A DNA stretch of 19,763 nt, from NCBI GenBank assembly GCA_030917125.1, contig JAUPVH010000043.1:1-19763 (forward strand), in the 5' to 3' direction. The notes under the pieces were generated by a model. The model did not search any database, had not been told where the DNA came from, and worked only from the letters and a program-made list of their open reading frames with translations. Below, one piece after another: positions 1-8,424 of the stretch (position 1 is its first letter; each line of letters opens with the position of its first letter). This stretch comes from Patescibacteria group bacterium. GTDB taxonomy: Bacteria; Patescibacteriota; Saccharimonadia; CAILAD01; GCA-016700035. The translations under genes were made by a program, and so were the position numbers.

Positions 1-2
1 AC

Positions 3-2084
3 TCATTCGGTAGTTTGCGAGCAGACAAAGGTCATGCATTTACGGTTGATTCAGAAGTTGGTTATGACGTTTATGGTTACAGCGTGAACAATGGACATAT
101 AGTGCGGTCCGCTGTCTACAACTATGTTGGTGGGACAGTGGGTGATGGAGCAACGATTGACGTAGATTGGATATTCCGCAAAAAACCAACTGTAAATCTT
201 TCTGTGACATGCCCTACGATTTCTGGATCTATATCTGGTGGCGGCGCGGCAAATATTGAATTGTATGCGAGAGTAGCTGGAGAAGACTTAGTTGACGGGA
301 CTGGTCAGCGGATTGAGCAAGGAAAGACCTTCAATTTTACTGTTCCCGAAAAATATAAAGATGGCGTAGCGCGCACGGTGCAGATTCGCTTGATAGTTGA
401 TGGTACAGATATTGGTGTGGGTACAAATGGTACTGGAACACTGGTCTGTACGAGAAATGCAGCTTGTATAAGTAATAATCTCGCAACAATCTTTAAGGAT
501 GGCCGCTCTACTATGAATACCGGGGATAGTGAAGGCAACATCAAGATTGGTATGCAAAATACGGGCCAGGCTATTTGGGCAACGTATCCGAGTGGTACGT
601 ATCGGCTAGGGCTTACGACTGAATCACAGGAATTCTGGGATATTAACCCGGCACTTGTACCAGGAAAGATCTACCCAGCCCCGGCTGCAGCTGGCACCGT
701 TGATAGTTTAGAATTTTCACCTGCAGTAACTCTTAAGAAACAGCCTACAGATGGTACAACTCCGCTTGTATTCATTATGGAATTCGTTCCGAGCGATGGT
801 AGTGCATCTATCCCATTCGGAGGAACTTGCGGAACCTCGATTCGCGTACTTTCGGCATATGGTCCTTGGTTGCGCACACAAAACGGCAATGTTTCAGCAA
901 TGGGCATTATCCAGGGGCAAGGAGTAGTAACTGCTGATGGTGGAAGCTTGGGTGGTCGTCGGTCTGCAGGCGTAGCTTCTGGTGCCAACAAAGACGACCT
1001 TAACTATGAAGTAACCTACCTAGCAATGTCGCAAAACCAAAATTCGATTGGTACCGTTGGGGCGGCAATTGGTAGTGGACCTTTCTGTAGTACTAATGCC
1101 TATCTTTTAGCTCGAGACGATGCGTCCGGCGTATCGGACAACACTGCAAGCTGTAAGTTTAATACCTATGCGTTTAGGTTGCGAGACTCGCTAGCTGATG
1201 CACTAAAAAAATCCGGTTCCACAGAGTTGATTTACCGCGAGGCATCCACGGCTTATGACGATGCTACATGTAATCCTGCAGTTGGGCCAACAGGAAGTGG
1301 TACGGGTCGTTTTGCGAAAGGTGCAAACAGCTACAATGGAAACAACAATATCCCCGGATTGAATGGTGCCTGCCCAACAATTACTGAGCTCTCAGTACAA
1401 AGAGATCTTTGGTATACTCTGGGGTCAACCATTGGCTCTGCAACGCCTGCGCTGCAAAACCTAACTGTACAGAGTCGTAGTACAATAATTGTTCCCGGTG
1501 ATCTTTACCTCAATGCAAACATCCGCAATGCCGCCGCTCCAGCTGCGAGCTTTAATGTGAATGATTTAAACGGGCTCAATGCACTCCCTAACCTTGGTAT
1601 TATTGTAAAAGGTAATATCATCATTGATCGCGACGTAACCCAGATTGATGCCTCATTATATGCCACTGGGGAGATACGAACGTGTGATCTTTACGACCCA
1701 GATAAAACAGACCCAGATAGTTCAGAGACAACAACCGGTTTTAAACCCGAACAAAATGCTGGTAATAAAAAGAACGACACAGCTTTTGAGTGTGCTGATC
1801 GACTTGTGATACGCGGTCTGGCAGCAGCCAAGAGTGGTTTTAAATTCGGCCGAAACTTTGTAGACTTTGCAGCAATAGCTTCTCCTTCACGTGTCGGTCG
1901 CGGACAGTTCACTCCAGATTTCGATTATGGCACTGACCGCAGCCTTTACTATGGCAAGCCTGCTGAAGATGTGCTCTTTAACGGCCTTATACTTCTCGCG
2001 CCACCACCAGGCTTTGAGTATCTTGCAAGTCCAGATTTCACGAGTGCTCGATACGTCTCCGATAACGCACAGCCACGGTTCTAG
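3..2084 (+). CDS. Large secreted surface protein, 5' partial (candidate pilus-associated adhesin)
   Basis: The reading frame is already open at position 3, so the true start lies upstream; 693 residues are visible. Bases 50-200 encode a beta-rich piece with a GYDVYGY motif and a following DWIFRKKP strand, like the repeats in the 1706-aa protein downstream. About 535-855 encodes an NBR1-like Ig domain (MQNTGQAIW, YRLG, a second Trp, then FGGTC). From 859 (YGPWLRTQNGN) to the stop the protein is clearly paralogous to the end of the 1706-aa protein: FCSTNAYLL, GLNALPNLGII, DASLYATGEI, FGRN, PPPGFE and the last residues AQPRF. There are many cysteines, no C-terminal membrane segment and no LPXTG-type sorting signal. 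The function is not known. Because it adjoins pilus genes and shares this module, I infer a surface or pilus-tip role. The segment could also be read as part of an exported structural protein unrelated to adhesion. Confidence 0.85.
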   Translation, partial: SFGSLRADKGHAFTVDSEVGYDVYGYSVNNGHIVRSAVYNYVGGTVGDGATIDVDWIFRKKPTVNLSVTCPTISGSISGGGAANIELYARVAGEDLVDGTGQRIEQGKTFNFTVPEKYKDGVARTVQIRLIVDGTDIGVGTNGTGTLVCTRNAACISNNLATIFKDGRSTMNTGDSEGNIKIGMQNTGQAIWATYPSGTYRLGLTTESQEFWDINPALVPGKIYPAPAAAGTVDSLEFSPAVTLKKQPTDGTTPLVFIMEFVPSDGSASIPFGGTCGTSIRVLSAYGPWLRTQNGNVSAMGIIQGQGVVTADGGSLGGRRSAGVASGANKDDLNYEVTYLAMSQNQNSIGTVGAAIGSGPFCSTNAYLLARDDASGVSDNTASCKFNTYAFRLRDSLADALKKSGSTELIYREASTAYDDATCNPAVGPTGSGTGRFAKGANSYNGNNNIPGLNGACPTITELSVQRDLWYTLGSTIGSATPALQNLTVQSRSTIIVPGDLYLNANIRNAAAPAASFNVNDLNGLNALPNLGIIVKGNIIIDRDVTQIDASLYATGEIRTCDLYDPDKTDPDSSETTTGFKPEQNAGNKKNDTAFECADRLVIRGLAAAKSGFKFGRNFVDFAAIASPSRVGRGQFTPDFDYGTDRSLYYGKPAEDVLFNGLILLAPPPGFEYLASPDFTSARYVSDNAQPRF
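447..2081 (+). other. Shared C-terminal module, copy 1
   Basis: This is the part of the partial surface protein that aligns by eye with 6209-8341. It starts at a C-x2-NA-x-C pair and runs through the Ig-like domain, the PWLR-x-QNGNV block, FCSTN-x-Y, the CPT(I/L) block, the GLNALPNLGII and DASLYATG blocks and the PRF end. It covers 545 residues here against 711 in the second copy, the difference being insertions in the second copy. Confidence 0.85.
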
Positions 2085-2115
2085 CAATATTGCGTCGAAT
2101 AGAACTGAAAAGAAC

Positions 2116-2144
2116 TTGAATACCAGGACTGGCTCAGGTAGGAT
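2116..2144 (+). promoter_or_regulatory. Candidate promoter for the 350-aa membrane protein and 1706-aa surface protein
   Basis: TTGAAT (2116-2121) and TAGGAT (2139-2144) are separated by exactly 17 bases in the gap after the first surface gene. Transcription would begin near 2151, giving a leader of about 24 bases before the ATG at 2175. The element CATAAGCGTT (2148-2157) lies at the expected start point. Only a weak AAGAAG stands before the ATG as a ribosome site. Confidence 0.5.
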
Positions 2145-2147
2145 AAA

Positions 2148-2157
2148 CATAAGCGTT
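2148..2157 (+). promoter_or_regulatory. CATAAGCGTT element, copy 1
   Basis: This ten-base word is identical to 15493-15502 before pilA, and in both places begins three bases after the proposed -10 hexamer. It is a candidate operator or initially transcribed element. See the finding on CATAAGNG sites. Confidence 0.4.
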
Positions 2158-2174
2158 TTGGTGTTAAGAAGTTT

Positions 2175-3227
2175 ATGAGTTCAAAATCAATGGATCCGAT
2201 ATCTCGTCGTGAAAACGGTGCTGGGAAGAACCAGCCCGATGTTTCGTCTAAGAAAAAATCAGACTCTGCTACAACCCAAATTATTCTGGAAAAAGCGCAG
2301 CAGAAACTGAAGGCTGAGAAGGAGCAGAAGGCTCATAAGCAAAGAAAGCTCATCTTTGCGGCGGTTGTACTCGTGCTCGTGGTATTTGTAGCTGGTGCCC
2401 TTGTGCTCGCAGTTCAGCAGTATCAGAAAGACCAGCAGGTAAAGCAGGCTGAGGAAACGCTTCAGAGTGCCCGCGAAAAGCTCGCCCAACTTGAGATTGT
2501 AAAGAAACTTGACGATGCTCAAAAAGAAGACTTCTATAAAAAAGCTGGAGCCCAGTATCTTGCTGCCGAAGAGGTTGGAATTATTTCCAACAGTGAGCAA
2601 GATCAGAAGCTACTAGGCTTCTTGTTAAGCTCCACTCCTTCTGCCGATGCTGCAGCCGAGGCGGTAAAACGTATTATTGAAGCTCGATTAGCGGTTGTTA
2701 AAACCACAGGATACTATGAAGGCTATATTTTTAATTACTGGTATGGCAATACGGCAGTAGATTGGCCAGCTGCTTACAATGTTCCTCGCCAAGGTGACCC
2801 ACAGGCACTGGAAGAAGATAAGCAGTATGCAATGAGTCAAGCGAAAGAAGATATGGATCGGCTAAAAACTAATAAGGCCACGCCAGATGCAATTATTGCC
2901 GAAATTAATTCAGATTTTCGATTATGGATGCGAGAAGATCCAAACGGCTCCGCACAAATTGCCTCTTCGATAAGCACTCCCGGCAATGTTGGTCAGTCCG
3001 GTAAGTCTGCTGAGATTAACAGCATCGTATCTGAGACCATCGCGAAGATGAGTGGCCCGGGTTACAGTGATATTACAACTCGAAAATATATTTCCGTATA
3101 TGATGTCGCGCAAACTCCGTTTGATGCCGGCTACTTTTTTGTGAAACTTGATAAGCTTGTACGCGGCGATGCAGTGGTGCGCGAGTACGAGCAAGCTTTA
3201 GCTGAGTTAGAGGAGCAATTGAAGTGA
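2175..3227 (+). CDS. Single-pass membrane protein with coiled coil, between the two surface proteins
   Basis: 350 residues. Residues 1-58 are hydrophilic and basic and should be cytoplasmic. Residues 59-80 form one strong membrane segment (KLIFAAVVLVLVVFVAGALV). Residues 82-118 are charged and heptad-like (QQYQKDQQVKQAEETL), suggesting a coiled coil, followed by a helical extracytoplasmic domain with several aromatic residues around 185-200 (GYYEGYIFNYWYG). The stop overlaps the GTG start of the 1706-aa gene by four bases, so the two are probably translated together. I do not recognise the family. A stretch near 125-180 faintly recalls SurA/PrsA-type N-terminal chaperone helices, but I see no rotamase domain. 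Inference: an inner-membrane partner, exporter accessory or chaperone for the large proteins on either side. Confidence 0.85.
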   Translation: MSSKSMDPISRRENGAGKNQPDVSSKKKSDSATTQIILEKAQQKLKAEKEQKAHKQRKLIFAAVVLVLVVFVAGALVLAVQQYQKDQQVKQAEETLQSAREKLAQLEIVKKLDDAQKEDFYKKAGAQYLAAEEVGIISNSEQDQKLLGFLLSSTPSADAAAEAVKRIIEARLAVVKTTGYYEGYIFNYWYGNTAVDWPAAYNVPRQGDPQALEEDKQYAMSQAKEDMDRLKTNKATPDAIIAEINSDFRLWMREDPNGSAQIASSISTPGNVGQSGKSAEINSIVSETIAKMSGPGYSDITTRKYISVYDVAQTPFDAGYFFVKLDKLVRGDAVVREYEQALAELEEQLK

Positions 3228-6200
3228 TCAGACGCATTGTAGTTCGCATATTCACAGTACTGGTGGTTTTAGTGTCAGTTGGATTATTTGGGGCTGCCAC
3301 TGCGCATGCAAACCCAGCGGCACTTACGCTTGGTTCGTCATTCAAGCCGTGGAACAGCGATGTTACCACCCCACTTACTGACGTGGCGATTGGCGTACAA
3401 ACTGTACCTATACAAGGCAAGGTGCCGATTGCAGGCGTGCCATATGGTAACCCAGTTGGTGTACATCTGCGAGGTACCGACTGTCCGGGTCCGAATTGTC
3501 GCCCTACTACAAATACAGATCTCATTCTGATGAACAATGGCTTTTCTACGCCTCAAACCAATCTTCTTGGCGCTGCAGGTAGTACGTATCAGAATTTACA
3601 CCTCGATCACTATGCTTGGTGTGGAGTAAACTATTATGGACCTAATAACTTAGCACCGGGTGAATTTCGCATGGAAGTTAGTATAGGTGAGCTTAGGTCA
3701 CTTTCACCATACGGTGGGCAGTGGAAGGTGTACTGGCAGTGGATAACGGACGGCGCAAAAGAGGATACAATTTGGGATAGTGGTTGGGGTAACACAAACA
3801 TTGTGCAAGTGCCAGCTAATAACGGCCAAACCACACAGGTATTCTTCGTTTTTGAAGAAAATCCACCGCCAACCTATAGAGTGAAATTTGAGCGTCGTTC
3901 CACTGTTGAGCCTTTCAATGATGGATATACTCATTATGATTTACAGCTGTTCCAGGAAGGCACAGCGCCCGCCACCTACGATGGTCCCGGTAAGGATCCT
4001 GACCGATACAGCTATGGCGGGGTGGCAACGCGAGTAGGTGACTTTACGTACCGGCCTAGAGCAGACTTACGAAACTATATTCAAGCCAACGAAGATAGCA
4101 AGATAGGTACAGATAGATGGTTCTATACTGCCCATCCCGGCTGGGAGATATACGGCTATACGTGGTGTGTGGAGGGCACACCGAACGCCGATGATTGGCT
4201 GAATGCTAATCCGCTAACTGATGCAAGATTTGCCGGAAGGCGAGGCAACTATGGGGATAGTAAATGCGGCTTCTCATACCAGGCGCCCTACAGTAAAGAT
4301 AATAACTTTAGGGCCCAAATAGATCCGAATGTTGTTCCTCGGAATGGGAATTTGAGGATTGTGTATTGGTTCCAACCTAACTCGATTAGTATTAAAGGCG
4401 ATAAAAAAGGGCCAGGCACTTTTGTAAACCAAAATAGTGAAACGACGAATCTGGGAATTGGAGCCATAGATGTAAATGGTGAGGGAGTTTCTGTTAATGG
4501 ATCTTCTGGATACTGGGGCAGAAAAGTTAACTACAATCCGACTAGCGGTAATTATGGTGTGCGAGCAACGGCACCAGCAGGATGGCAGGTGCGCGGTTAT
4601 GCCTACTGTATAACGGCTACTCCGACAGTAAGCTGTGCCACCAACGATAATACGGAAGCGCCGACGAGTCAGACACAAGGTCAGATAATATTAGGCGGGA
4701 ACGGACAAACTTCTCATACGGTTAATATAGATTACACCTCTTCGGGTATAGCGCGTCTCAATGGCGTTAATGTGCCGATTAGCGGGCAAGTATGGATTAC
4801 GTTCTTCTTTAAGCCGGCACCGGTTGATGTGCAAGTTCGCGGAGTTATCGATCAGCAAACTGGAGGAGTTAACAGCGCGATAAATCCTTGTGATGCGAGC
4901 GATTATAAAAAGGAGCTGTGTGAGCAGTCACAAATTCGGGCCATTCGAATGAATACTCAAGGCATTGGGAATAATGGTCAGCTTGGGGTGAATGATATTG
5001 GCGACCCTGCTGGTGGATATGGTAACTGTAACTCCACGGATTCTGTGCCAACCAAACCTGGCTATAACTATACGAATTTTGGGAATTACTACTGTGCACG
5101 GGGTGAAACGCAAGCAGGAGCAACTCCATATATCCGGTATGGTCAGACATTGATTGCCGAGAATGGTGGCTCGCGTGTGGATGGAAATGGTACCTCTGAA
5201 AATAACTTAGCAATTTTCCGTAATTTGTATCCTGGTAAGTACTCGTTTGAAGCAGCGAATACGCCAAATACTACTTCAACAGCAGGTGCGCTGCGTGGAA
5301 CTGGAGAGACTAACCCGGAGCTTAACTACACAGTAGCTCAGAGTACTTGTGCTATTAATGTGCAAAACTGTGCCCCGAATGCGACTCGCATTAATGACAC
5401 GGGTGGATGTCTCTTAAATCATCGTCGTCAAGCTCAATATGCTGATGCGGGCTGGCCATTTGTAACTTGGATTAAGCCTAACGCACAGTGGTTTGACATT
5501 GTCGCTAATGATCGAGCAGGTGAAAGATCCTGTACTGTGATGTGGGCTGCTACTGGCGGTAACACGCGCGGAACACCAGATGCTTGGACGCCGTCCGTGA
5601 ATTTTAACGGTGCAAGCCCAACTGTTTGTTCTGGATTGTGGTACGTCAGCCCAACCTGGAATGGTACATTTGGTTCTTATGGTGGCTGCGGTTATCCAAA
5701 AAATAATGGTAACGGCGCAAGTTTAACACGGGTATACACGTATTCTGCAGGCGTAGTGCCAGGTACACCGAGCAGTTCTGGCAAGGTTCTGCGTGAGCAA
5801 ACATTTTATTACACGCCAAAGATGAAGTTATTAGATCCGTTAGTGGAATGTGACGTATATACCGCTCGCATTGCCTTCATGCCGGATCCGTCTAGGCCAG
5901 TAGAGAGTTACTTTAGAATAGATGGTACCCAGAATCTTGCACCGTCAGATTCACAGGGTGGTGCGCAGATTTCACGAACGACTACTAGCGGGCCTGATGC
6001 ATATAAGGTTCGAGCTGATATTCCAAAATACAATGGACCTAATTCTAACTTAATGCTTAAGGATGGTATAACGAGAAACTTCCAGCATTTTGCTCGATTT
6101 GGAGCTTCTGACCCGGCGTTAGTTTCGGGCTATCCTCAAACGGCTGCAGACTTCTCACAAGGAGGCTATAGATATACGCCAACACGTGTATATTCTGGTA

Positions 6201-8344
6201 ATCATGTGTGCGTGAATAATGCGATTTGCGATAACGAAGGATTTAATAACCAGCTCAATGCTATTTCGGTCATGGATGTCGATGATCCGCAGGCAAATAA
6301 AGTGTATGTTCGCATGATAAATAATGGTAAAAGTTTTTGGATGCGTAATGTTCAGGAGTCCGGGCAATTAAGTCGAACCACTAATCATCAGCTTGTGGTA
6401 GCAGGAGGAACTATCACTTCTGTCAATGGTTCACAAGGTTGGGAGCTGGGTACAGAAGAAATGAGGATGCCAGACGGCTCACACGTGTATCCAATTAATG
6501 TAAAGCCAGACACTGATGGTGTTGATAATAGTGATGACGCGGAGGTAATCTTTGAAATCACGCCAGAACCGCCAGCTGATGGTGGGGCAAAATATGTGCT
6601 CGGATTCCAAATGGCGCAGAACGGTGTGCCTTTCGGCGGGGCTTGTGTAGGTGATCTTGACATCAAAGTAAGCTACAAGCCATGGCTTAGAGTACAAAAC
6701 GGAAACGTAACTGCACTCGGACAGATACTCACTCAATCGGACGGTGCGCGTGGAGTGTTTAAGACTGAAAGTACATACACGACGCCTTACTATGGGTCTG
6801 TAGAGATGAGTAGTAGAGGCACAACGGTAAAGCCGGCACTTAACCTTCATGCACAATTCGTTGTTGCTTCAGAAGACGGGGGAGCCAACTTCTGTTCAAC
6901 TAACTTCTATATGCTTGGTTTTGCAGTTGAGTCAAATTATAGCGACAAAGATGCGAATAAACCGCAGCGCAACCGTGACTGTAGTTTTGGCGAATTGAAG
7001 CTGAATATTGAACAAACCACAATCGATCAAAACGGCGAAAAAGTCTTAAACGACGAGCCGATTATTGCTGAAGCTAGACGTAACTTTACCGGTGCAGGTA
7101 GCGATGACGCGTATGGACAGTGTGATGATACTGGCCCTGATCCAGAGGTTAATGGTGGCCCGTATGAGCTCTCACCACCCCAGAAGTACTATCGAACTTG
7201 GGCGCCATCACCGAATGGTTCGCCAACAGCTCAAAATCTGGAGTGGAGTACACCAAATAGTCCAGACGGTGCAAATGGACCTTTTGGACGCTACCCTGGG
7301 AATCCATCTAACCCGATCCTTAAGCTCGTAAATATAGACAATAACCTCACTGGTCGCCCATGTCCTACGCTTTATAACCTCAAAACTACTGCAGCTCAAG
7401 ATTCGAATCCTAATCTAGTTGAAGCTCATCGACCACTAGGTGGATTCACAGTAGGTGCTGGTCGATCAACCATCCTTTCTGATACAACGGTATATATTAC
7501 CGATGACATTCTCATGAAAACTGATGCACCGTCCGCAAAATATACTTTTAAACGCAATGGTGTACCGGATACTGCAGGGTTAAATGCTTTGCCCAATCTT
7601 GGAATTATCGCCGATGGCGACATCGTAATCGCCAGTAATGTTAGGCAGCTAGACGCATCATTATACGCAACAGGTAGGATCATTACCTGTGATAAATATA
7701 ATTTGGAACCAGGCATGGATGAAAATGCCGCGGTAAAAGAAGATAAAGATGGCACTACTGGCTCTAAGTGGATCCGAAGGGGAGGCAATATTGGCCTTGA
7801 CTCTAGTCCATTGGAGAATGAAAAAGATAATCCAGGTAGCTATGTGGCTGAAGCGCCAAATGCCGACAACCAATCCGCCAAGCAATGCTCAAATGCTCTA
7901 CGCATTAATGGTAGCGTAACCGCAAGTGAAGGCTTCACGCTTGGCCGCAACTACATTGACTTTGCGGGAATGGTGCAGCGATGGAGTGATGCGCAGGCAG
8001 GGGCTTTCTCGCAGCCACAACCTGAAAATGGTAAATTCTGTAACCTCTCAACAGTTCCAGGTATTCAACGGCTCTGCAATGTGCTTGGAGCGCGGCGTGA
8101 TTTTGATTCTCCAGGAACTGCTGAGGCAAGTTCTATCCCGCGATATAAACCGGGGAGTCAACCTCAGGGCTATCTCCTAGAGTATAAATCCGGTTGGCCG
8201 CAGAATTACTATGTAGGTGGCCCAGCTGAAGAGATAATTGGCAATGGTTTGGCGAGCTTCTTGCCGCCACCAGGATTTGAAAATGTAAACGGTATAGTTC
8301 AGTCGCCAAAATATTACAACAATACTGCAAAGCCGAGATTCTAG
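3224..8344 (+). CDS. Giant secreted multidomain surface protein (candidate pilus-associated adhesin)
   Basis: 1706 residues from a GTG start, supported by AGGAG at 3211-3215 and by an ideal signal peptide beginning there: MIRR, a hydrophobic core, and a likely cut after AHA (residue 29). Residues about 130-535 contain three beta-rich repeats, each with an aromatic-Cys turn (YAWCG, GYTWC, GYAYC) followed by a strand leading to a proline (FFVFEENPP, VYWFQP, TFFFKP). A long cysteine-, Asn- and Gly-rich middle follows, then an NBR1-like Ig domain (about 1025-1150; VRMINNGKSFW, FQMAQNGVPFGGAC). The C-terminal module shared with the upstream protein comes last: YKPWLRVQNGN, FCSTNFYML, GLNALPNLGII, DASLYATGRI, LGRN, PPPGFE, ending AKPRF. 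There is no sorting signal or C-terminal anchor. The position beside T4P genes suggests an adhesin or PilY1-like tip role, but it shows no PilY1 sequence motif that I recognise. Confidence 0.9.
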   Translation: MIRRIVVRIFTVLVVLVSVGLFGAATAHANPAALTLGSSFKPWNSDVTTPLTDVAIGVQTVPIQGKVPIAGVPYGNPVGVHLRGTDCPGPNCRPTTNTDLILMNNGFSTPQTNLLGAAGSTYQNLHLDHYAWCGVNYYGPNNLAPGEFRMEVSIGELRSLSPYGGQWKVYWQWITDGAKEDTIWDSGWGNTNIVQVPANNGQTTQVFFVFEENPPPTYRVKFERRSTVEPFNDGYTHYDLQLFQEGTAPATYDGPGKDPDRYSYGGVATRVGDFTYRPRADLRNYIQANEDSKIGTDRWFYTAHPGWEIYGYTWCVEGTPNADDWLNANPLTDARFAGRRGNYGDSKCGFSYQAPYSKDNNFRAQIDPNVVPRNGNLRIVYWFQPNSISIKGDKKGPGTFVNQNSETTNLGIGAIDVNGEGVSVNGSSGYWGRKVNYNPTSGNYGVRATAPAGWQVRGYAYCITATPTVSCATNDNTEAPTSQTQGQIILGGNGQTSHTVNIDYTSSGIARLNGVNVPISGQVWITFFFKPAPVDVQVRGVIDQQTGGVNSAINPCDASDYKKELCEQSQIRAIRMNTQGIGNNGQLGVNDIGDPAGGYGNCNSTDSVPTKPGYNYTNFGNYYCARGETQAGATPYIRYGQTLIAENGGSRVDGNGTSENNLAIFRNLYPGKYSFEAANTPNTTSTAGALRGTGETNPELNYTVAQSTCAINVQNCAPNATRINDTGGCLLNHRRQAQYADAGWPFVTWIKPNAQWFDIVANDRAGERSCTVMWAATGGNTRGTPDAWTPSVNFNGASPTVCSGLWYVSPTWNGTFGSYGGCGYPKNNGNGASLTRVYTYSAGVVPGTPSSSGKVLREQTFYYTPKMKLLDPLVECDVYTARIAFMPDPSRPVESYFRIDGTQNLAPSDSQGGAQISRTTTSGPDAYKVRADIPKYNGPNSNLMLKDGITRNFQHFARFGASDPALVSGYPQTAADFSQGGYRYTPTRVYSGNHVCVNNAICDNEGFNNQLNAISVMDVDDPQANKVYVRMINNGKSFWMRNVQESGQLSRTTNHQLVVAGGTITSVNGSQGWELGTEEMRMPDGSHVYPINVKPDTDGVDNSDDAEVIFEITPEPPADGGAKYVLGFQMAQNGVPFGGACVGDLDIKVSYKPWLRVQNGNVTALGQILTQSDGARGVFKTESTYTTPYYGSVEMSSRGTTVKPALNLHAQFVVASEDGGANFCSTNFYMLGFAVESNYSDKDANKPQRNRDCSFGELKLNIEQTTIDQNGEKVLNDEPIIAEARRNFTGAGSDDAYGQCDDTGPDPEVNGGPYELSPPQKYYRTWAPSPNGSPTAQNLEWSTPNSPDGANGPFGRYPGNPSNPILKLVNIDNNLTGRPCPTLYNLKTTAAQDSNPNLVEAHRPLGGFTVGAGRSTILSDTTVYITDDILMKTDAPSAKYTFKRNGVPDTAGLNALPNLGIIADGDIVIASNVRQLDASLYATGRIITCDKYNLEPGMDENAAVKEDKDGTTGSKWIRRGGNIGLDSSPLENEKDNPGSYVAEAPNADNQSAKQCSNALRINGSVTASEGFTLGRNYIDFAGMVQRWSDAQAGAFSQPQPENGKFCNLSTVPGIQRLCNVLGARRDFDSPGTAEASSIPRYKPGSQPQGYLLEYKSGWPQNYYVGGPAEEIIGNGLASFLPPPGFENVNGIVQSPKYYNNTAKPRF
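3608..4822 (+). repeat. Three diverged beta-rich domain repeats within the 1706-aa protein
   Basis: The units begin near residues 130, 306 and 453. Each shows a G-(W/Y)-x-(I/V)-x-G-Y-x-x-C-like turn, or the shorter YAWCG, and about 76-78 residues later an aromatic strand ending in Pro. A further beta strand with alternating charge follows (YRVKFERR, ISIKGDKK, VDVQVRG). A shorter relative lies at about 50-200 in the first surface gene. The repeats are protein-level only; the DNA has diverged. Confidence 0.55.
6209..8341 (+). other. Shared C-terminal module, copy 2
   Basis: This is the counterpart of 447-2081, with the same order of motifs and the same last residues. It is longer because of insertions, including an acidic PDTDGVDNSDD loop at about residue 1095 and extra sequence before the PPPGFE block. 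Confidence 0.85.
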
Positions 8345-8407
8345 CAGGTAAATGGAGGTGTCATAACAAATCGGTGCGAAAGGGGGAGTACGAATTAAAA
8401 GTAGTTA

Positions 8408-8416
8408 TGCTAAAAT
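8408..8416 (+). promoter_or_regulatory. Extended -10 promoter directly before pilM
   Basis: TG-C-TAAAAT (8408-8416) is a good extended -10 box, with no convincing -35 hexamer. Only eight bases separate it from the ATG, so transcription should start at or beside the start codon, giving a leaderless or nearly leaderless message. The AGGA in that gap could alternatively be a closely spaced ribosome site if transcription starts further upstream. Confidence 0.5.
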
Positions 8417-8424
8417 AGGAACAC

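Noticed and set aside
288..557. Minus-strand open frames opposite the surface genes and the pilus genes
   Set aside because: They lie wholly inside convincing plus-strand genes, lack ribosome sites and show no recognisable protein features. All are shadows.
2084..2093. Perfect ten-base palindrome GCAATATTGC at the stop of the first surface gene
   Set aside because: It is short, AT-rich in the centre and has no T-run, so it is not a terminator; one such palindrome is expected by chance in this length.
3224..8344. Calling the 1706-aa protein PilY1
   Set aside because: I see no PilY1 beta-propeller signature; only genomic context and size suggest an analogous role.
8351..8390. Purine-rich GGAGGTG and AGGGGGAG stretches before pilM, suggesting an unannotated small gene
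   Set aside because: The ATG and GTG codons nearby open frames of only a few codons, so no small gene can be supported.
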